Below, one piece after another: positions 61,045 through 64,000 of a stretch of DNA of 64,000 bases. The position numbers and the translations under genes were made by a program. The first letter of the stretch is position 1; each line of letters opens with the position of its first letter. The notes beneath the pieces are model-generated. The model saw nothing but the letters and a program-made list of their open reading frames with translations, was not told the DNA's origin and did no database searches. The DNA is from Apophysomyces variabilis (taxonomy: Eukaryota > Mucoromycota > Mucoromycetes > Mucorales > Mucoraceae). The DNA lies in assembly GCA_002749535.1 (NCBI GenBank), contig MZZL01000401.1, positions 687,165 through 751,164 on the forward strand. The letters run 5' to 3'.

Positions 61045-61658
61045 ATGGGCAGAAGACAGGCAGCAGAAGATGTATTAGATACCGATAAGATCACGCTTGA
61101 AGAAGGAACGGAGCAACAATATGCCCGAGTTATTGGTCCAAGAGGAAATTCTCAGCATGAAGTAGAATTTGCTGATGGTAGCCGTAAACTAGTAACGCTT
61201 CCTCCCCGTTTCCGCAACACAGTATGGGTTAAACGGGGTAAATCATACGGTGTCCCGTCTGATGCAAAAAATTATTCACGAATAACTTGGGTTGTTTCCC
61301 CTAATTTAGGTCATTATGTGATTGTGGATCCCTCTCTTGGCACAACATCCGACAAAGTGTGCGGTGAGATTGTCCGTGTCTTATTTCCTAAACATATCAA
61401 AGTGCTTGAAAATGACGGTCAATGGTAAAAATATCTATCTTGTCTGATAGATTATTACTTGGTTGTTCTTGCTTGTTGATTTCTTCTTTTTCTTGTAGGC
61501 CGTCTGAATTTTCGAAAAAGCAAGGTCATGTGGCGGACAAGGAGGATGATGAGGAGGATGACTTGTTCGTGAACAATAACAGACCTGTTATGTCGGATAC
61601 AGAAGAAAGTAGTAGCGACCAGGACGGCGAGGACGATGATGATGAGGAGAAACATTAA
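61045..61658 (+). CDS. EIF1AD-like protein (eIF1A-type OB fold)
   Basis: Three exons, 61045-61237, 61310-61424, 61499-61658; 155 aa. The S1/IF1-type OB fold reads QQYARVIGPRGNSQHEVEFADG, LPPRFRNTVWVKRG/HYVIVDP and CGEIVRVLFPKHIKVLENDGQW, then an acidic tail (KEDDEEDDL, DGEDDDDEEK), as in EIF1AD/haponin. Intron 1 (72 nt) contains no stop and is a multiple of three, so its retention would insert 24 residues between RG and HYVIVD; homology shows it is an intron. EIF1AD-type proteins act in late small-subunit ribosome maturation or RNA binding. Start chosen at MGRRQAAEDV. Confidence 0.92.
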
Positions 61659-61803
61659 GAAAGTGGTGGGCCTTTCTTTTCTTTTCTTTTTTTTTTTCTA
61701 CACGCTTATACAGAAAAGCAAAGCTTGCTGCCATACCCCTCTGCTTTCTTTTACTTTTCTCTTCCTTTACATTGTACATAATAGTTTATTATTATCGACT
61801 AGA

Positions 61804-62451
61804 TCAACCCAACTTCCAAAATAGATAGTTCCAATCTCCCACGGCAATAGCCACCATGGAATAGACAATCGAGGATAAGATGAGTACAACGGCCATGAAA
61901 AAGTTCACTTTGCCCCACCATGCCTCATAGCGATTACGGCTACCTGCACAACAGCAGGCTCCCATGACCCACAATAAAGGACAAAGCCTAAATGTCCAGG
62001 AAAAATAACAATAAGATCAAAAAAGTAATAAAGAGTTCGGTTTCTCCTACCATCCGAATAAAAAGAACAAAGCTGCCATCGGAAACCGGCGGTCATCGAA
62101 GTCTCTCAGTATCAAGGGTTGTTGTCGGATGCGATAGTAAGTATTATCAGGGATTAGAACCGTCTGATAAGTGGAATACTGACGTGGTGCTGCTTGTGGT
62201 TGTGCTAGAGGAGGTTGCGGTATAGGCCGTTGTGAGGGAGACGGTAACTGAGGATACAGGGACTGGTGTTGTTGTGGGGAGGGCGGTGCAGAAGGTTCAT
62301 GTGTCTGTGTGGAATAGGATGGGTAGGAAGGTGTTGCACGATTCGAATGAAGGTAAGCAGGGTTGTAAGCCGTATTATCAGACTCGGTATAGGGTGGCGG
62401 GGGTACCCTTTCATCGCAATCAGGCGGGTTCCGTAGCGACTTCTTATCCAT
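61804..62451 (-). CDS. Proline-rich membrane protein with PY motif
   Basis: Two exons, 62451-62051 and 61987-61804; 585 nt, 194 aa. N-terminal half is Pro/Ser/Gln/Tyr-rich with PPPPYTE at about residue 17, a PY motif that binds WW domains of Rsp5/Nedd4 ubiquitin ligases. Then AALFFLFGW/LCPLLWVMGACC, a Cys-rich membrane segment, RNRYEAWW, and a second helix (VNFFMAVVLILSSIVYSM). This tail resembles a widespread fungal two-helix family seen in adaptor-like proteins, so an Rsp5 adaptor role is plausible but inferred. It converges with the EIF1AD-like gene, about 145 bp apart. Confidence 0.85.
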
Positions 62452-62712
62452 GAGAGCAAAAAGTGGAAGAAATAGCTGTAAATGGGCTGTTGCTTGGCAC
62501 TCCCGCTTGTCGCCGCTTGCCCAAGACCTAGAAGCAGTCACAAATCCGCCTGCGACAAGAAATTCGGCTCGCTGCAACATGTTTATGGCAAACAATATCC
62601 GTTTCTTTATTCTTACGAAAAAGGGTCCTCGTTTCGTTGGTATTTTATAGGCAGCCTCAATGTTTATGCATTATCTGGGGGATAAAGTGCTGGTTATATA
62701 CAAGATTTCACG

Positions 62713-64000
62713 TCAAGCAGTTTCATCTCCATCCGTTGCCAACCATTCGTAGGCATAACTGTTTAGTGGATACTCAAAGCCGTTCCCTTGCCTAAGTTAT
62801 GCGTATATGCGCATGGTGTTCAATATGTCGGTGTATGTGTTATTCCACTTACGGTAACCCGATGGGAAGCCACCATGTCTTTGGGTTAAGCCCCATTACT
62901 TGTTCAACGTTCTTTCTTGCTCCAAGATCCCATGGGTTAAAATGTTTACTTCGCATGACATCTATGCGACCACGTGTACGACCCAAACGATAGTTCGATT
63001 TTTCATAAAACTCAATAGTTGTCCGGTTCTTGAGCAGCTGTCGAGTGTGAAATAGGGTAAAAGGGATCAGGAACAGACCAAAAACCGCAGATACGAAAAG
63101 CATCAGGATCCAGTTAAAATCAAGTCCAAAGATGCTCTGATTATACAAAATGAGTCTTTCGCTTATGCATAAAAGCTTGTTACTCATTTACCAGTGGTCC
63201 ATTGGAAACTTTGATCGCCGGTGGTAACGTCGTACTGAAGATATAGATACACAATAACGTTGCATATACTAGAAATAGATAAAAGAACTTGTAATTATAG
63301 AAGCCGACGCAGTTATTCACCCTAAACAGCCTTGAGCGATCAATAGCGGTCGTGACAAGAGAAAACATACCAAGGACAGTGGCTTTTTGTCGTATCGCAA
63401 TGAAAAGAGAATGAGCTTTCGTATCTTTTATCCAACATCCTGTTCATTCCTTAGAACTTACTGATCCATCTTCAGAGTACACCTACAGTGACGATATTTT
63501 AGGAAAAGAATGAAGAAGACGAGGGTATCAAGGTTACCGTTTGCATATACGACAATGATGGGCTCGATCTGACTTCTTCAGTTGGCATTTCTTGCAAAAT
63601 CTGTTATCTCCATCACGCTTTACCGTGATAGAAGTATAAGAACTCTGCTTCCTTCTGGACGACGTCGTCGGCCGATTCAGACTGGTGGTGGATTCTGCAG
63701 CCTCCACATTCAGAATCGCTATTTCGGATCGTTTCGTGTCTCCATCCTCCTCCTCCTCTTCTTCTTCCTCAGTGCCGTGACTATGATTTAATAATTGCAC
63801 ATCTTCCGTATTGTCGTACAAATTCATTGCTTCTTCGGCTTCAATCTCTTCACTTGTTTTCCTTTTTATCGTCTGTGGCTCGCGTATCGGTCAGATACAG
63901 ATTTCTATTTTTCCGTTGTCGGTTATCCTTACAGTAGCTGTGTTTCCGGGAGGTGTCCGTGTCACTTTCCAAAAACTCCATACACAGAGGAAGAAAAGAG
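62713..64000 (-). CDS. DHHC palmitoyltransferase (N-terminus beyond right edge)
   Basis: Exons read from the right edge: >64000-63933, 63878-63538, 63482-63462 (21 nt), 63382-63371 (12 nt), 63321-63192, 63136-62853, 62791-62713 (TGA). The DHHC cysteine-rich domain is [40 protein letters not shown], assembled from four exons; catalytic DHHC is standard (DHHCPW). Before it are the end of TM2 (FLCVWSFWKVTRTPPGN) and a very acidic loop (EEEEEEEED). Later come two more membrane helices and NPWDLG, the DPG/TTxE-like C-terminal motif (TTIEF), typical of Pfa3-like enzymes. It S-palmitoylates proteins at endomembranes. The first TM lies outside the window. Confidence 0.92.

Noticed and set aside
61238..61309. 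EIF1AD-like first ORF read through as one exon
   Set aside because: Although open, the 72 nt interrupt the conserved KRG-HYVIVDP block and have donor and acceptor sites, so they are intronic.

Overview
The window is nuclear DNA of a fungus, most likely Mucoromycota (order Mucorales). Evidence: compact genes cut by many short introns (about 33-110 nt, GTAAGT-like donors and TACTAAC/CTAAC-like branch sites), fungal-only families (Ndt80/PhoG, BRE4/DUF2421, FSH1, Zn2Cys6, NCA2, Hst3/4-type sirtuin), and a transposon load typical of Mucorales (Fanzor/TnpB-like, Crypton, LINE and IS630/Tc1 fragments). The species call is inference.

Layout, left to right. 0-5 kb: the 3' end of a phytochelatin synthase, decayed coding remnants, intact ribosomal protein uL22 (RPL17), and a dead IS630/Tc1 transposase fragment. 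6.5-10.7 kb: a small Rdx/SelW-like redox protein in five short exons, a proline-rich protein of unknown function, arginyl-tRNA synthetase (minus), and a short spliced gene that diverges from it across about 110 bp. 11.8-19.3 kb is a transposon island: a seven-exon Fanzor (eukaryotic TnpB/IS605-like RNA-guided nuclease family) disabled by two in-frame stops, one of them in the RuvC-III motif; then a decayed Crypton (tyrosine recombinase plus GCR1_C domain) with GAGACTCA/TGAGTCTC motifs at both ends; a 5'-truncated LINE is nested in its right end with a 14-bp target-site duplication.

20.6-30.7 kb: Hst3/Hst4-type sirtuin, BRE4-like membrane transporter, Golgi GDP-mannose transporter, a previously fragmented small gene, and NCA2. 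32.3 kb: tRNA-Leu(AAG). 34.7-36.9 kb: an NDT80/PhoG transcription factor, followed by more than 6 kb with no supportable gene. 43.2-54 kb: NADH-cytochrome b5 reductase, an RBM18-like RRM protein, a putative small secreted protein, an SLC25 mitochondrial carrier, nucleoporin NUP53/35, and an FSH1 serine hydrolase. 54.4-64 kb: a Zn2Cys6 transcription factor whose last ~1.09 kb is duplicated exactly across a single N (almost certainly an assembly artefact), a bHLH factor, a tiny spliced gene, an EIF1AD-like protein, a PY-motif membrane protein, and a DHHC palmitoyltransferase running off the right edge, whose catalytic HCPW is encoded by a 12-nt microexon.

The host genes are ordinary housekeeping and regulatory genes with no operon logic. 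The accessory biology is in 11.8-19.3 kb. Gene models were built by hand from splice signals, reading-frame phase and family motifs; no database search was run.
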